Counted from the first letter of the stretch, positions 28,022 to 37,063 are shown. The stretch is DNA of 64,000 nucleotides from Aliivibrio sifiae (GCF_002954705.1 NZ_MSCO01000001.1:958939-1022938), one strand, 5' to 3'. The notes: generated from the letters alone by a model not told the origin. Made by a program: numbers and translations.

Positions 28022-29572
28022 TTAGTAATTAAGTACTCGTATTGGATTTAAGCAACAGAGTCGTTCACGTAAGGTTATTATTAATTGGGTATCTTGTTTT
28101 TTCACAGGAAGTTTGCTTTGACAGGTAAGCCAAAGATCTAATAAACGTTCTTCAAGTAAGGGATCCCACAATGTTAATACAGAATGTGAGTATTGATTAT
28201 CTAACCAACGAAGAAGAGGGGCTGCGAGTTCGTATTTGTTTGCATGTAACAACAGTGTTGCTTGTGAAAACTGCCAAAAGAAAGCTTCTCGTGCAGAGCG
28301 AGATTGGTGATGCCCAATAATAAGAGGCTGTAATACATCACTTAAAGGTTCTTGTTTTAATAAAGGTAATGCTTCTTTGAGTACTAAGTCCCACTCACTT
28401 GATGTGTTTCTTTCGGTAAACTGTGGTTTTAGTTGGGTTTGGCTTGTATTTTGAGAGCAATGTTGTTCGATCCATATTTGTGTTTCTGGTTTAGCAAATT
28501 CAGAACCATCATCAAATTTAAGATCTGTAATTTTAGGGGCTTTCTTGATAAGTAAGGAAAGCTGATCTGTTACAGATTGAGCGGCATCGTGATAGTTTAA
28601 TTCAGTTAAGGTTTCCCATGCCATGAAATGGCCATCAAGCCAGAAAGGAGACTTAGATAGACTCTCTTCAAGGTCTATAAGCAAGGCTGCATGATTTGCT
28701 TGATTTTTTAGTTGAATTAAATGCTGTTGTCTTGCTTGTGGAACAGGTTTGAGCGTCGTGATGTTATCGTCGTTACTTGACGGCGTTTGAGTTATAGTGA
28801 CCCAGGTTAATGTACGACTTAATTGATAAGCTTTTTCGTCACCAATGTTCTGATTAAGCCAATATTTTGAAAGATTACGAGTGACCTCTTGCAGATGACG
28901 TAATGCTTTATTTGCATCACGTTCATTAGCGATATCTGCATGTGATAATGAAATGCTTGTTGAGTGAGATATAGTATTAATGGATTGAGTTGAAGGTGTT
29001 TTTATTGGTTCAATTGTTGATGGTGTAGCCTCTGATGTTACTCGTTTTTTATGTTTATTAACGTGGCTGATTAATAAAGAAAGAGTGTCTGTTTTTGACT
29101 CGAAAATAGAAATTATTGATTCATCTAACTTTAATAAAATATCTATTAGATTATCAATAATTTCAATGTCTAGCATATTGCTAGTTATTGATTTAGTTTC
29201 TTCATTAATAACATTAACTATTTTGTTAATAGAGGAATATTGTTGTTTTGCTCTTTTTGGGTAAATGTTATCTCTATATTTAATGATGAATTCATTAATT
29301 AATGTTAAAAGAGAAATATAATCAATAGATGATGAAATATGCTGAAATGAAAGTAACATCCAATAAAGTACACGATAGTCTTTACTGTTTTTTGATATTA
29401 AATTCAATGAATTAACGTGAACCACCTGCCAGTCTGTGTTGCTTGTAGCAAAAAGATCTGTGGCTTTGTTTATTTCATTTTCAATAGATTCAAACTCAGG
29501 CTCATAAGTAAAATCTATGCCTAAGCGATCCTCTTCTGATATGTCAGTGAGGATTTCATTATAAGAAAACAT
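28022..29572 (-). CDS. tssA: T6SS protein TssA (ImpA_N and VasJ-type C domain)
   Basis: Coordinates baseplate docking and tube-sheath growth. The N-terminal half carries an ImpA_N-like region (DWQVVHVNSLNLISKNSKDYRVLYWM, with DNIYPKRAKQQYSSINKIVN), a Ser/Thr-rich linker lies near 180-215, and the C-terminal half resembles the VasJ-type domain (LSRTLTWVTITQTPS, DGHFMAWETL, RERLCCLNP). It is the first gene of the operon and its start is preceded by TAGGG. The 5' third is unusually AT-rich compared with the rest of the cluster. Confidence 0.88.
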   Translation of the reverse strand: MFSYNEILTDISEEDRLGIDFTYEPEFESIENEINKATDLFATSNTDWQVVHVNSLNLISKNSKDYRVLYWMLLSFQHISSSIDYISLLTLINEFIIKYRDNIYPKRAKQQYSSINKIVNVINEETKSITSNMLDIEIIDNLIDILLKLDESIISIFESKTDTLSLLISHVNKHKKRVTSEATPSTIEPIKTPSTQSINTISHSTSISLSHADIANERDANKALRHLQEVTRNLSKYWLNQNIGDEKAYQLSRTLTWVTITQTPSSNDDNITTLKPVPQARQQHLIQLKNQANHAALLIDLEESLSKSPFWLDGHFMAWETLTELNYHDAAQSVTDQLSLLIKKAPKITDLKFDDGSEFAKPETQIWIEQHCSQNTSQTQLKPQFTERNTSSEWDLVLKEALPLLKQEPLSDVLQPLIIGHHQSRSAREAFFWQFSQATLLLHANKYELAAPLLRWLDNQYSHSVLTLWDPLLEERLLDLWLTCQSKLPVKKQDTQLIITLRERLCCLNPIRVLNY

Positions 29573-29849
29573 ATTTACCCTAGCTAATACCGGTCGATGT
29601 AAGCATTAGATTGCTTTTTATCAATACTGATATGATGACGTTTTAATTATTTATTATTGATTTGATTTTTATTACAAATCTATTTATTTATATATAAATA
29701 TTAAATGGCTAAAATAAAATAATAAAGAGGAATAATTTTCGATGAAAATTAATTGGGAAATAGATCTAATTTTTATGAAAACAAATCAAATAGAACTATT
29801 TCATAAAGGTTTGATTAGGTTGCACTTGTCTCAAAAGTGAGTTGGATGT
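29573..29849. other. Upstream region of the T6SS operon
   Basis: 277 bases of strongly AT-rich DNA between ybaM and tssA that should hold the T6SS promoter. A TTGATA followed 17 nt later by TACATC on the minus strand is only a weak sigma-70 candidate. A small symmetrical AT palindrome (AATTTTCGATGAAAATT) lies near 29734-29750. No sigma-54 -24/-12 pair was found. Confidence 0.5.
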
Positions 29850-30047
29850 CTATTTATTTTCGAAATCATTAAGCACTATTTTTAACGCGCTAATTGCTGT
29901 TTTGATTTCAACATTATTATTTTCTAATAAATAAATTAAATCTACGGCGAGTTTTATGTCATCAGGAGCGTTATCAAGAGGACTATTTGTTTTTTCTGCA
30001 CCCACAATAGTCTCTGTGTTTTCTGTTAGTTTAGGTTTATTAGTCAT
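29850..30047 (-). CDS. ybaM: YbaM-family (DUF2496) small protein
   Basis: Small protein of unknown function. The core NAPDDIKLAVDLIYLLE with the following NNNVEIKTAISALKIVLNDFE closely matches E. coli YbaM, and the partner gene is the same: it overlaps the end of priC by 8 bp, as priC-ybaM are adjacent in E. coli. This copy is 65 residues, with about 25 extra polar residues at the N terminus. No membrane segment or signal is present. Confidence 0.85.
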   Translation of the reverse strand: MTNKPKLTENTETIVGAEKTNSPLDNAPDDIKLAVDLIYLLENNNVEIKTAISALKIVLNDFENK

Positions 30048-30591
30048 TCTGCTCTCGATAAGTTATTTGTTGCTCTAGGCGCTTCATTGCTTCTTTACAG
30101 CGTTGTAATCGCTTTTCTGTGGTTAAGAGTGTTTTTTGTAATCCTTGTTGTTGAGCAAATGAATTACATTGATTCACAGTATGTTCTTGCTCGCGTACCA
30201 TTTGAGTTAATCGACGCTCCCATTCTTGATGTTGGGCTAAGTCTTGGTACATATCACTAATTGGTTTTTTATAACTGCCTTTTGGACGAGGCTCATTAGA
30301 GCGAATACGTTGAGTTGCTACTTCGCGCTGAACGGCTTGGATCTGTGAGACAAGCATTTGAGTTAAGTATTCAGCGCGTTGTGCTGTGAGAATGTTTGAT
30401 TGTTCTTCACGCTGTATTGATTTGAGTGTTTCTTTTGTTTCATTGATACATGGAACAAGGTAACGACTTCGGCAGCCAAACAATCGTTCATCAAATAAAG
30501 GTAAACGTTGCTCACCGCGACGACGATCTATTTCAGCAGCCGTTTTACCCAGTTGCTCAAGCATGATTTCAATAGAACTAAAATTTGTCAT
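30040..30591 (-). CDS. priC: Primosomal replication protein PriC
   Basis: Replication restart protein that helps reload DnaB at stalled forks. The chain is strongly helical and basic, with RLPLFDERLFGCRSRYLVPC and repeated Gln/Arg-rich heptads (LTQMLVSQIQAVQREVATQ), and its 183 residues match the family. It sits between the TauE/SafE gene and ybaM on the minus strand, all apparently co-transcribed. Confidence 0.88.
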   Translation of the reverse strand: MTNFSSIEIMLEQLGKTAAEIDRRRGEQRLPLFDERLFGCRSRYLVPCINETKETLKSIQREEQSNILTAQRAEYLTQMLVSQIQAVQREVATQRIRSNEPRPKGSYKKPISDMYQDLAQHQEWERRLTQMVREQEHTVNQCNSFAQQQGLQKTLLTTEKRLQRCKEAMKRLEQQITYREQND

Positions 30592-30618
30592 ATGAACCTC
30601 GGCATAAACAGAGTGGCT

Positions 30619-31389
30619 TTAAAACCAAGCATCTAAAGCTAATTTGACGGCTAGAATACAAACAACTGTTACAAATACAGGACGAATAAACTTAGAACCA
30701 AAACGAATAGCAGAGTGAGCGCCAATAAATGCTCCTGCCATTAAACATACGCCCATAGTAAGGCCTAAGGCCCAGTTGATATGGCCAAGAATAGCAAACG
30801 TAATTAATGAGGTAAAATTACTAGTGAAATTCATCGCTTTTGCTAAACCAGAAGCAAGTAAAATATTAAGGTGATAAATTGCCATGCTACTTACTGTCCA
30901 AAATGCACCTGTACCTGGGCCAGCAACACCATCATAAAACCCTAATATTGAGCCTTGTATGATCTGCTGTTTTTTTAACTTAGGTGTTTTCTCTGGGAGT
31001 ACATTTTGGTCTGATATAACACGAGTTGGCCAAATGGTATAAAGGGCGGCAGCTAAAATAACTAAAGGCAGGCCTTTCTCTAGCCATTCAGTTGAAATGT
31101 AATTTACAAGTAATGTGCCAAAGGTTGCGCCAAAAAGTGTAGCAATAAAAGAGGCTTTCCAAAAATTAGGGTCGAACAGTTTCTTTTTAAAATAAGTCAA
31201 TGCTGCTGTTGATGACGCGAAAGTAGCTGCAAGTTTATTTGTACCTAAAGCGATATGTGGCGGTAAACCAATTGAAAGTAAAGCAGGTACAGTTAGCATT
31301 CCCCCTCCACCAGCAACAGCATCAATAAATCCAGCGATAAAGGCAACTAATCCCAAAACAATCAGGGTACTAGGCTCAAGAAATTCCAT
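30619..31389 (-). CDS. TauE/SafE (YfcA-like) membrane permease
   Basis: Inner-membrane protein of the TSUP family, whose members move sulfonates, sulfite or other organic anions; the substrate here is unknown. It is almost entirely membrane helices, with two-fold internal symmetry and the family motif FIDAVAGGGGMLTVPALLSIG near residue 21 and its counterpart GFYDGVAGPGTGAF in the second half. Length 256 is close to E. coli YfcA. It lies 27 bp before priC in the same direction. Confidence 0.9.
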   Translation of the reverse strand: MEFLEPSTLIVLGLVAFIAGFIDAVAGGGGMLTVPALLSIGLPPHIALGTNKLAATFASSTAALTYFKKKLFDPNFWKASFIATLFGATFGTLLVNYISTEWLEKGLPLVILAAALYTIWPTRVISDQNVLPEKTPKLKKQQIIQGSILGFYDGVAGPGTGAFWTVSSMAIYHLNILLASGLAKAMNFTSNFTSLITFAILGHINWALGLTMGVCLMAGAFIGAHSAIRFGSKFIRPVFVTVVCILAVKLALDAWF

Positions 31390-31424
31390 ACAGGCTCTTA
31401 ATATAATGATATGTATAATGGTAT

Positions 31425-31472
31425 TAATGCCAATAATTGAGCATTATTAAAATAATCTAATTATTGGCATTA
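31425..31472. repeat. Long AT-rich inverted repeat upstream of the permease gene
   Basis: Perfect 14-bp arms (TAATGCCAATAATT and AATTATTGGCATTA) separated by 20 nt, with a further inner ATTATT/AATAAT pairing. A separate small stem AATCGCA/TGCGATT lies at 31480-31496. Neither is followed by a T run, so they do not look like the dinG terminator. It could be a large operator or a stem in the permease leader RNA. Confidence 0.65.
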
Positions 31473-31511
31473 GTAGTAGAATCGCAATGTGCGATTATTT
31501 CGTAATAAAGC

Positions 31512-33596
31512 TTACTCTATCACTCTCTTAAAAGGAGGTAATGCATCTAAAAGCGCTTTGCCATAACGTTTGGTTATAACGCGGCGATCAAACAGCACAA
31601 CTCTACCAGAATCTTCCTCTTTACGCAGTAATCGTCCAACGGATTGAATCAATTTTTTACTCGCTTCTGGAACGCTGATCTGCATAAATGGGTTGCCCCC
31701 TCGGCTTTCAATATATTCAGAATGCGCTTCCTCAACAGGAGAGGTTGGAACACCGAAGGGTATTTTTGTAATAATTAAATTGGTTAATAGATTTCCTGGT
31801 AAATCTAAGCCTTCAGAAAAACTGCCAGTACCAAATAAAATACTGACTTTGTTAGCTTCACATAATTTCTTATGTTTTTTAATTATTTCTTGGCGAGATT
31901 CTTGACCTTGAACCAATAGACTCCATCCTTGTTTTTTTGCTATTTTTTCTATACTTTCAGCAACTTTATTCATTTGCCAATAAGAAGAAAACAAAACCAA
32001 ACTTGATGTTTTATCTGCTAGATATAAAGGCAATTCTTCGATTAGTAGATCAGTGAAACCAGGAGCAGAAGGTTCCATAGGTAATTTGGGGATCACTAGT
32101 TGTGCATTTTCTTGGTAATTAAATGGTGAGGCTAAAGAAAGAAAACGAACACCATCTTCAGGTTTCTCTGAAATACCTGCTTGTCGACAGAAGAAGGAGT
32201 AGCTATTTAAAGCTCGCATGGTTGCAGATACAATAACGGCGCCCGCTGCTCGACTCCATAGGTTTTGATCTAATTGCCAACCGACTTCAAGAGGAGATAC
32301 ATTAATTACAACGTCACTTTCTCTGTCTTTACTTTTTTCTAACCAACGAGCAAGGGGAGCTCCTTTGTCGTTATTAGGTTTTGCCATTAAGAACCAAACT
32401 TGAGCCAAATTTTCCAATCGTTGAAGATAGAACCCCATTTCTGCTAATGCCGGCTCAGCCATTCTTGGTGCAAGCTCTCCATCTTTCATTCGTTCAGAAA
32501 TTAAATCACTAATTTTAGCTAAGGCTTGATTTGCTTTAGTTGAGAGCTCTTTTAAATCTTTAGCTTGTTCCGCAAGCCATGTTGGGATTTCACCATGTTC
32601 AAAGCGATAAATACCATCATCGTTAAATAAGGTGGGATCAAATTGCTTGCTTAGCTGATTCAAAGAGGGAATTAATTCTTGTAAGTTTTCATGGAGCGTA
32701 TTTTGAAAACGATTAACGCGCTTTTGATCGGCAAGATTACAAAACTTACTTACGGATTTGTTTAGCGATTCTAACCAAGATGCGGTTCCTTTTAAATTTG
32801 CTGCGGCTGATGAGTGTTCTCGGGCTACATGAGGTAAATGGTGTGCTTCATCAAAAATATAAATCGTTTGTTCAGGTTCAGAGAGCACGACCCCGCCACC
32901 TAAGTCAATATCTGCCATAACTAAGCTATGATTAGCGATTACTACATCTGCTTTATCTAGATGTTCTCGTGCTTTTTGAAAGGGACAGTCACGATGCATT
33001 GGCAAGCCGTTATGACAGCTATATTTATCTGAAACAATCGATTGCCATATAGAAGAGGGGATGGTTGTTGGCCAACCGTCGCTATCGCCATCCCATTTCC
33101 CTTCAGAAAGCGCCTTATTCATCCTTCTCAAAAGTTCTAAATCTTTCTTTTTAGGTTTTTCTGTGAATAAGGCTGCTTGTTTATCTTCTTCGTGGTTCGT
33201 TTCAACTAATAAAGCCAGTTTATGGCTACAGCAATAACGCTGACGTCCTTTAGCAATAATAAAAGAGAAGGGTAGCGGTGAGATTCTGCGATAAAAAGGT
33301 AAGTCTTTATGTGCCAATTGTTCTTGGAGTGCAACTGTCGCGGTTGAAATTACTACTTTTTTATTATTCAACTTAGCGAAAGGGATTGCACTTAGCAGAT
33401 AAGCTAAGGATTTACCAATTCCTGTTCCTGCTTCTGCCACAATCATGCGATGCGTCTCACTATATTCACCAGCAAGTGATTTAGCGATTTCTGCTACTAA
33501 ATAGTTTTGTGCGCGGCGAGGTATAAAGCCGGGAAGTTGGTCTTGCAGTGTTTTATAGCTTTCGCGAATGCAATCAGTAACAGCTTTGTTCAACAT
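31512..33596 (-). CDS. dinG: ATP-dependent DNA helicase DinG
   Basis: XPD-like 5'-3' helicase that unwinds R-loops, D-loops and G4 structures and helps forks pass transcription. Walker A AEAGTGIGKSLAYLL, the DEAH box in YIFDEAHHLPH, the SATMRAL and helicase C motifs (QSVGRLLRKEEDSGRVV) are present. Fe-S cluster cysteines are seen in RYCCSHK and in KYSCHNGLPMHRDCPF. The frame extends 30 bp further to 33626, but the ATG at 33596 gives the family N terminus (MLNKAVTDCIRESYKTLQDQ). No LexA box of the CTGT-N8-ACAG form was seen upstream. Confidence 0.93.
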   Translation of the reverse strand: MLNKAVTDCIRESYKTLQDQLPGFIPRRAQNYLVAEIAKSLAGEYSETHRMIVAEAGTGIGKSLAYLLSAIPFAKLNNKKVVISTATVALQEQLAHKDLPFYRRISPLPFSFIIAKGRQRYCCSHKLALLVETNHEEDKQAALFTEKPKKKDLELLRRMNKALSEGKWDGDSDGWPTTIPSSIWQSIVSDKYSCHNGLPMHRDCPFQKAREHLDKADVVIANHSLVMADIDLGGGVVLSEPEQTIYIFDEAHHLPHVAREHSSAAANLKGTASWLESLNKSVSKFCNLADQKRVNRFQNTLHENLQELIPSLNQLSKQFDPTLFNDDGIYRFEHGEIPTWLAEQAKDLKELSTKANQALAKISDLISERMKDGELAPRMAEPALAEMGFYLQRLENLAQVWFLMAKPNNDKGAPLARWLEKSKDRESDVVINVSPLEVGWQLDQNLWSRAAGAVIVSATMRALNSYSFFCRQAGISEKPEDGVRFLSLASPFNYQENAQLVIPKLPMEPSAPGFTDLLIEELPLYLADKTSSLVLFSSYWQMNKVAESIEKIAKKQGWSLLVQGQESRQEIIKKHKKLCEANKVSILFGTGSFSEGLDLPGNLLTNLIITKIPFGVPTSPVEEAHSEYIESRGGNPFMQISVPEASKKLIQSVGRLLRKEEDSGRVVLFDRRVITKRYGKALLDALPPFKRVIE

Positions 33597-34124
33597 GAAT
33601 CGACTCAATCGAATAGAAAAAAACATTGTAGCATGCCAGCCTAAATGTGATCTCCTGCAAAAAATAGATTCTTGTGTAATAAATTAGAGACTTTCGTCAC
33701 GAAACCAAGATATGAGAACAAAAAAAATATAAATGTTAAGGTTTGGGACGAGGTAAATAAATTTATTTTGCTCTTTTGAAGTGTTTTATTTTTTGGTGTG
33801 GTTAATCTGTAACTATTTATAGTGTTATATTCTTTTATGGTTGGAAATAAATATTTATAAATTGTGTTTTTTGAAATAGATAAAACCTTGATTGCGCTCC
33901 TTTTTGGGTTTTAAGTTGTTGTTATGTATTGATTTGTGTTTTTTTATTAGTCTTTAGGTTTTAATTTGACATAAGAAGAAAGATTTTGCAAAGTAGCTCT
34001 CGAATTCAAAAGCATTGATTAATCATACGGTTAGATGTGTTGGTCTATGCAGGATAAAATTATATAAAAACAGGGAACCGGAAAGCGGATTTCCAATCTT
34101 TCTAAGAAAAGGCAGTGGATTATT
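33597..34124. other. Intergenic region upstream of the first porin
   Basis: About 500 bases of very AT-rich DNA between divergent dinG and the porin gene. It holds a candidate porin promoter (34040-34068), the conserved porin leader (34072-34124) and the sequence GCAAAGTAGCTCTC at 33988-34001, which recurs at nearly the same distance before the second porin. Nothing else recognisable. Confidence 0.6.
34040..34068 (+). promoter_or_regulatory. Candidate promoter of the first porin gene
   Basis: TTGGTC and TATAAA separated by 17 nt, followed by a 5' leader of about 50 nt that is almost identical to that of the second porin. Confidence 0.45.
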
Positions 34125-35144
34125 ATGAAAAAGACTCTTTTAGCACTTGCAATCGCAAGTATCTCGACTTCAGCTTTTGCTGTTGATACAAGCAGCCAAA
34201 ACAGTAAAAATGATGAAATGCTTGCATTTGATTCAATGCATAAAGATCAGTTTTCTGTTTCTGGTTCTGTAGGTGTTGGTGGTTATTACGATACAAAATC
34301 TAAAGCACTTTATGATGATTGGGCGACTGGTCTAACACTTGCTGTTAACTATCGTAATAACCGTATTGTTGGTTATTTCGAAACTGATTTTATGCTTAAC
34401 TATTCAACTGACCCAAGCGCTAAAGCTGCTTCTTCGTCGGATAAGTATTCAGGTCCTGCTACAGATATTGATAAAGCATGGTTAGGTTTTGATACAGGTT
34501 TTGGTATTGCATCTTTCGGTTGGGAAAATGATACTGCACTTGATGCTGTAGATGGCGCTGGTGATAATACTTATGAGTTTGGTGCTTCTGCTGGTGATGC
34601 ATCTGATGCCTTTAATGTAGTTAAATTCCAAGGTTCAACAAGTGGTTTTGCTTACGGTGTTTCTTACTTTGAAACTGGTGACAATCATGCTGCAGCTGAT
34701 AAAGGTGTGAATGGTTACGTTGGTATTGAACAAGAAATCTTTAATGTATACGCTGGTTATGAAACTCGCGATGAAGCTGAATACGATGTAATGACTGTTA
34801 CTGGTAATGTGAAGCTTGGCGCTGTTAAACTTGGTGCAAACTTTTGGATTGAAGATGGCGATGATAGTGATCTAACTGGTAAGAACCTAGGTAATAAAGA
34901 AAATACTGGTTATTACCTATCTGCTGGTTATGCACTAAGTGAAGATCTAACATTAGCAGCTGGTTATGCCGCTAATACCAAAGAAATTGCGAAAATCGAG
35001 ACTGATTATTCTTACATGAACGTTGCTGCAATGTATACGCTTGCTCAAAACATGGATATGGGTATTGATATTCGTCAAGACCTTGAAGCCGGTGCGGCAG
35101 ATGAAGAGACTTATGTATTCGCAGCAGGTTACTACTACTTCTAA
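34125..35144 (+). CDS. OmpU-like outer-membrane porin, copy 1
   Basis: Trimeric general porin for small hydrophilic solutes. Signal peptide MKKTLLALAIASISTSAFA (cleavage near residue 19), a short acidic N-terminal stretch, then about 16 amphipathic strands (FSVSGSVGVGGYYD, TLAVNYRNNRIVGYFETDF) ending in the terminal FAAGYYYF expected of an outer-membrane barrel. It is a close paralogue of the gene at 35748. Compared with that copy it uses more T-ending codons (TTT, AAT, TAT), suggesting lower or different expression. A terminator follows, so each porin is its own transcription unit. Confidence 0.92.
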   Translation: MKKTLLALAIASISTSAFAVDTSSQNSKNDEMLAFDSMHKDQFSVSGSVGVGGYYDTKSKALYDDWATGLTLAVNYRNNRIVGYFETDFMLNYSTDPSAKAASSSDKYSGPATDIDKAWLGFDTGFGIASFGWENDTALDAVDGAGDNTYEFGASAGDASDAFNVVKFQGSTSGFAYGVSYFETGDNHAAADKGVNGYVGIEQEIFNVYAGYETRDEAEYDVMTVTGNVKLGAVKLGANFWIEDGDDSDLTGKNLGNKENTGYYLSAGYALSEDLTLAAGYAANTKEIAKIETDYSYMNVAAMYTLAQNMDMGIDIRQDLEAGAADEETYVFAAGYYYF

Positions 35145-35163
35145 TGTGAATATATAACAATCA

Positions 35164-35191
35164 AAGCTGGCTTAATCGCTAGCTTTTTTTT
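35164..35191 (+). terminator. Terminator of porin copy 1
   Basis: 8-bp stem AAGCTGGC with GCTAGCTT (one G-T pair), 6-nt loop, then a run of T. Confidence 0.85.
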
Positions 35192-35747
35192 GTTCTTTAT
35201 TTAGGCTCGACATTTATTGGTTCTTTTTATGAAGTGAAAATTGGGAAGTAGGTCACAATTGATTTTTAGTCTTTCTTATGAATTTTGTATTGTTATCCTT
35301 AAAAATAGAAAAAATATAAGTAAAACATCAATTATTTTTAACCTTTTTTGTTCTCAGTTTTTATTTGTAAATAATAAGCTTTAGTATGGCTTTGTTTTTT
35401 TGTGGTTTATGTTTATTTTTATTTAATGTGTTTGTTTATCAAGTGGTTGTGATGTTTGATTCTTGGTTTTCTCTTTTTGTTTTTATGGTTTTTTATGTTT
35501 TTAGTGTTGATCTTCGTCACAAATAACCCCGCCCCTTGTAACTCGCTGTATTGCATCGCTTTATTAATTTTTACTTTTCTTGACTTTACGCGTTGACACC
35601 ATGAGAAATATTTAGCAAAGTACTCTCCAGAAATCGAGATGCTAACAAGTTGCACATTAAGATGCTTCTGTAGCAATCCAGATATATAAAAAAGGGAACC
35701 GGAAAACGGATTTCCAAATCTTTCTAAGAAAAGGCAGTGGACTTATT
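35192..35747. other. Intergenic region between the porin genes
   Basis: About 550 AT-rich bases. Recognised parts are the element GCAAAGTACTCTC (35615-35627, shared with the region before copy 1), a TATAAA at 35685-35690 and a duplicated leader (35694-35747). TGTGA and TCACA half sites occur singly but form no complete CRP site. No gene was seen. Confidence 0.55.
35662..35690 (+). promoter_or_regulatory. Candidate promoter of the second porin gene
   Basis: TATAAA in the same place relative to the leader as in copy 1, but the -35 position reads ATGCTT, a poor match, which would suit an activator-dependent promoter. ToxR activates ompU in Vibrio; a site was not identified here. Confidence 0.35.
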
Positions 35748-36797
35748 ATGAAAAAGACTCTTTTAGCGCTTGCAATCGCAAGTATCTCAGCATCAGCATT
35801 TGCTGTTGATACAAGCAGCCAAAACAGTAAAAACGAAGACATGTTTGCATTTGACTCAATGCACAAAGACCAATTTTCAGTATCTGGTTCTGTTGGCGTT
35901 GGTGGTTACTACGATACTGGTTCTAAAGCATTTTATGATGATTGGGCTACTGGTTTAACTCTTGCTGTTAACTACCGTAACAACCGTATTGTTGGTTATT
36001 TTGAAACTGACTTTATGTTGAACTACACAACAGACAGCAAAGAGAAATCAGCATCTTCTACTGAGAAGAATTCAAGTCCTGCTACTGACGTAGATAAAGC
36101 TTGGTTAGGTTTTGATACTGGTTTTGGTATCGCTTCTTACGGTTGGGAAAATGACACGGCATTAGATGCTGTAGATGGTGCTGGTGACTTTACATACGAG
36201 TTCGGTGCTTCTGCTGGCGATGCGTCTGATGCATTCAACGTAGTTAAATTCCAAGGCGCAACAAATGGCTTCGCTTACGGTGTTTCTTACTTCGAAACTG
36301 ATGATGTTCATGTAGCTGCTGAAAAAGGCGTGAATGGTTACGTTGGTATCGAACAAGAAGCGTTCAATGTATATGCTGGTTACGAATTACGTGATGAAGC
36401 TACTCGTAAAGTAAGAGGTGATGTTAAAGTTGCTGATGCTGATTACCAAGTTATGACTGTAACAGGTAATGTTAAATTAGGTGAAGTAAAACTAGGCGCA
36501 AACTTCTGGATTGAAGATACAAGCGCTAAGAACCTAGATAAAACAAACACTGGTTACTACCTATCAGCAGGCTACGCAGTAACTGAAGACCTAACTCTAG
36601 CAGCTGGTTATGCAGCAAATACTGATGAAGTAACAGGTATGAAAGATCTAGATCAATCTTTCATGAACGTTGCAGCTATGTATACTATTGCTAAAAATAT
36701 GGATATGGGTATTGATATTAAGCAAGAGCTTGATTCTGGCTACAATAATGTAGACGAAGAAACTCACGTATTCGCAGCTGGTTACTACTACTTCTAA
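35748..36797 (+). CDS. OmpU-like outer-membrane porin, copy 2
   Basis: Outer-membrane porin, paralogue of the gene at 34125. The signal peptide MKKTLLALAIASISASAFA is almost the same and most strands are identical; differences concentrate in predicted surface loops (TDSKEKSASSTEKNSS, TRKVRGDVKVADADY). It ends FAAGYYYF. Codon choice favours C-ending codons (TTC, AAC, TAC) typical of highly expressed genes, so this copy is probably the major one. The promoter region and leader have been duplicated along with the gene. Confidence 0.93.
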   Translation: MKKTLLALAIASISASAFAVDTSSQNSKNEDMFAFDSMHKDQFSVSGSVGVGGYYDTGSKAFYDDWATGLTLAVNYRNNRIVGYFETDFMLNYTTDSKEKSASSTEKNSSPATDVDKAWLGFDTGFGIASYGWENDTALDAVDGAGDFTYEFGASAGDASDAFNVVKFQGATNGFAYGVSYFETDDVHVAAEKGVNGYVGIEQEAFNVYAGYELRDEATRKVRGDVKVADADYQVMTVTGNVKLGEVKLGANFWIEDTSAKNLDKTNTGYYLSAGYAVTEDLTLAAGYAANTDEVTGMKDLDQSFMNVAAMYTIAKNMDMGIDIKQELDSGYNNVDEETHVFAAGYYYF

Positions 36798-36826
36798 TCT
36801 CTTGATTTAAAGTAAACCAAATTATT

Positions 36827-36854
36827 AAGCCAGTCATTATGACTGGTTTTTTTT
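36827..36854 (+). terminator. Terminator of porin copy 2
   Basis: 9-bp stem AAGCCAGTC with GACTGGTTT (one G-T pair), 5-nt loop, followed by a T run. Confidence 0.87.
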
Positions 36855-36935
36855 CGTCTGAATAAAAGACAGTTATCAGAGCAAGTTCTTAAACTTTTAG
36901 TGCTCCAAAAATTTTCTTTAAAAAAATGATCTTTT

Positions 36936-36964
36936 TTGTTGAAATAAAACCACAGTTTGATAAT
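36936..36964 (+). promoter_or_regulatory. his operon promoter
   Basis: TTGTTG and GATAAT with a 17-nt spacer, about 50 bases before the hisL start codon, which gives a leader RNA of the usual attenuator size. Confidence 0.65.
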
Positions 36965-37015
36965 GTGTTTACAAGGTTAAAAACAAAATCAATTTGTTAC
37001 TAAAGGTTTATAATT

Positions 37016-37063
37016 ATGCGTATTCAAGGTCTGAACATTCATCATCACCATCATCCTGAGTAG
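37016..37063 (+). CDS. hisL: his operon leader peptide
   Basis: A 15-residue peptide, MRIQGLNIHHHHHPE, with five consecutive His codons (codons 9-13). Ribosome stalling there when charged tRNA-His is scarce favours the antiterminator fold of the RNA that follows. A palindrome GGATATGCATATCC right after the stop probably belongs to the pause hairpin. Confidence 0.95.
   Translation: MRIQGLNIHHHHHPE

Noticed and set aside
29818-29845. CACTT/AAGTG stem downstream of ybaM
   Set aside because: Five base pairs and no T run on the minus strand; not a credible terminator.
35419-35676. 85-codon minus-strand frame in the gap between the porins
   Set aside because: Low-complexity Lys/Asn/Ile content from AT-rich DNA, no family resemblance, and it overlaps the shared upstream element of porin copy 2.
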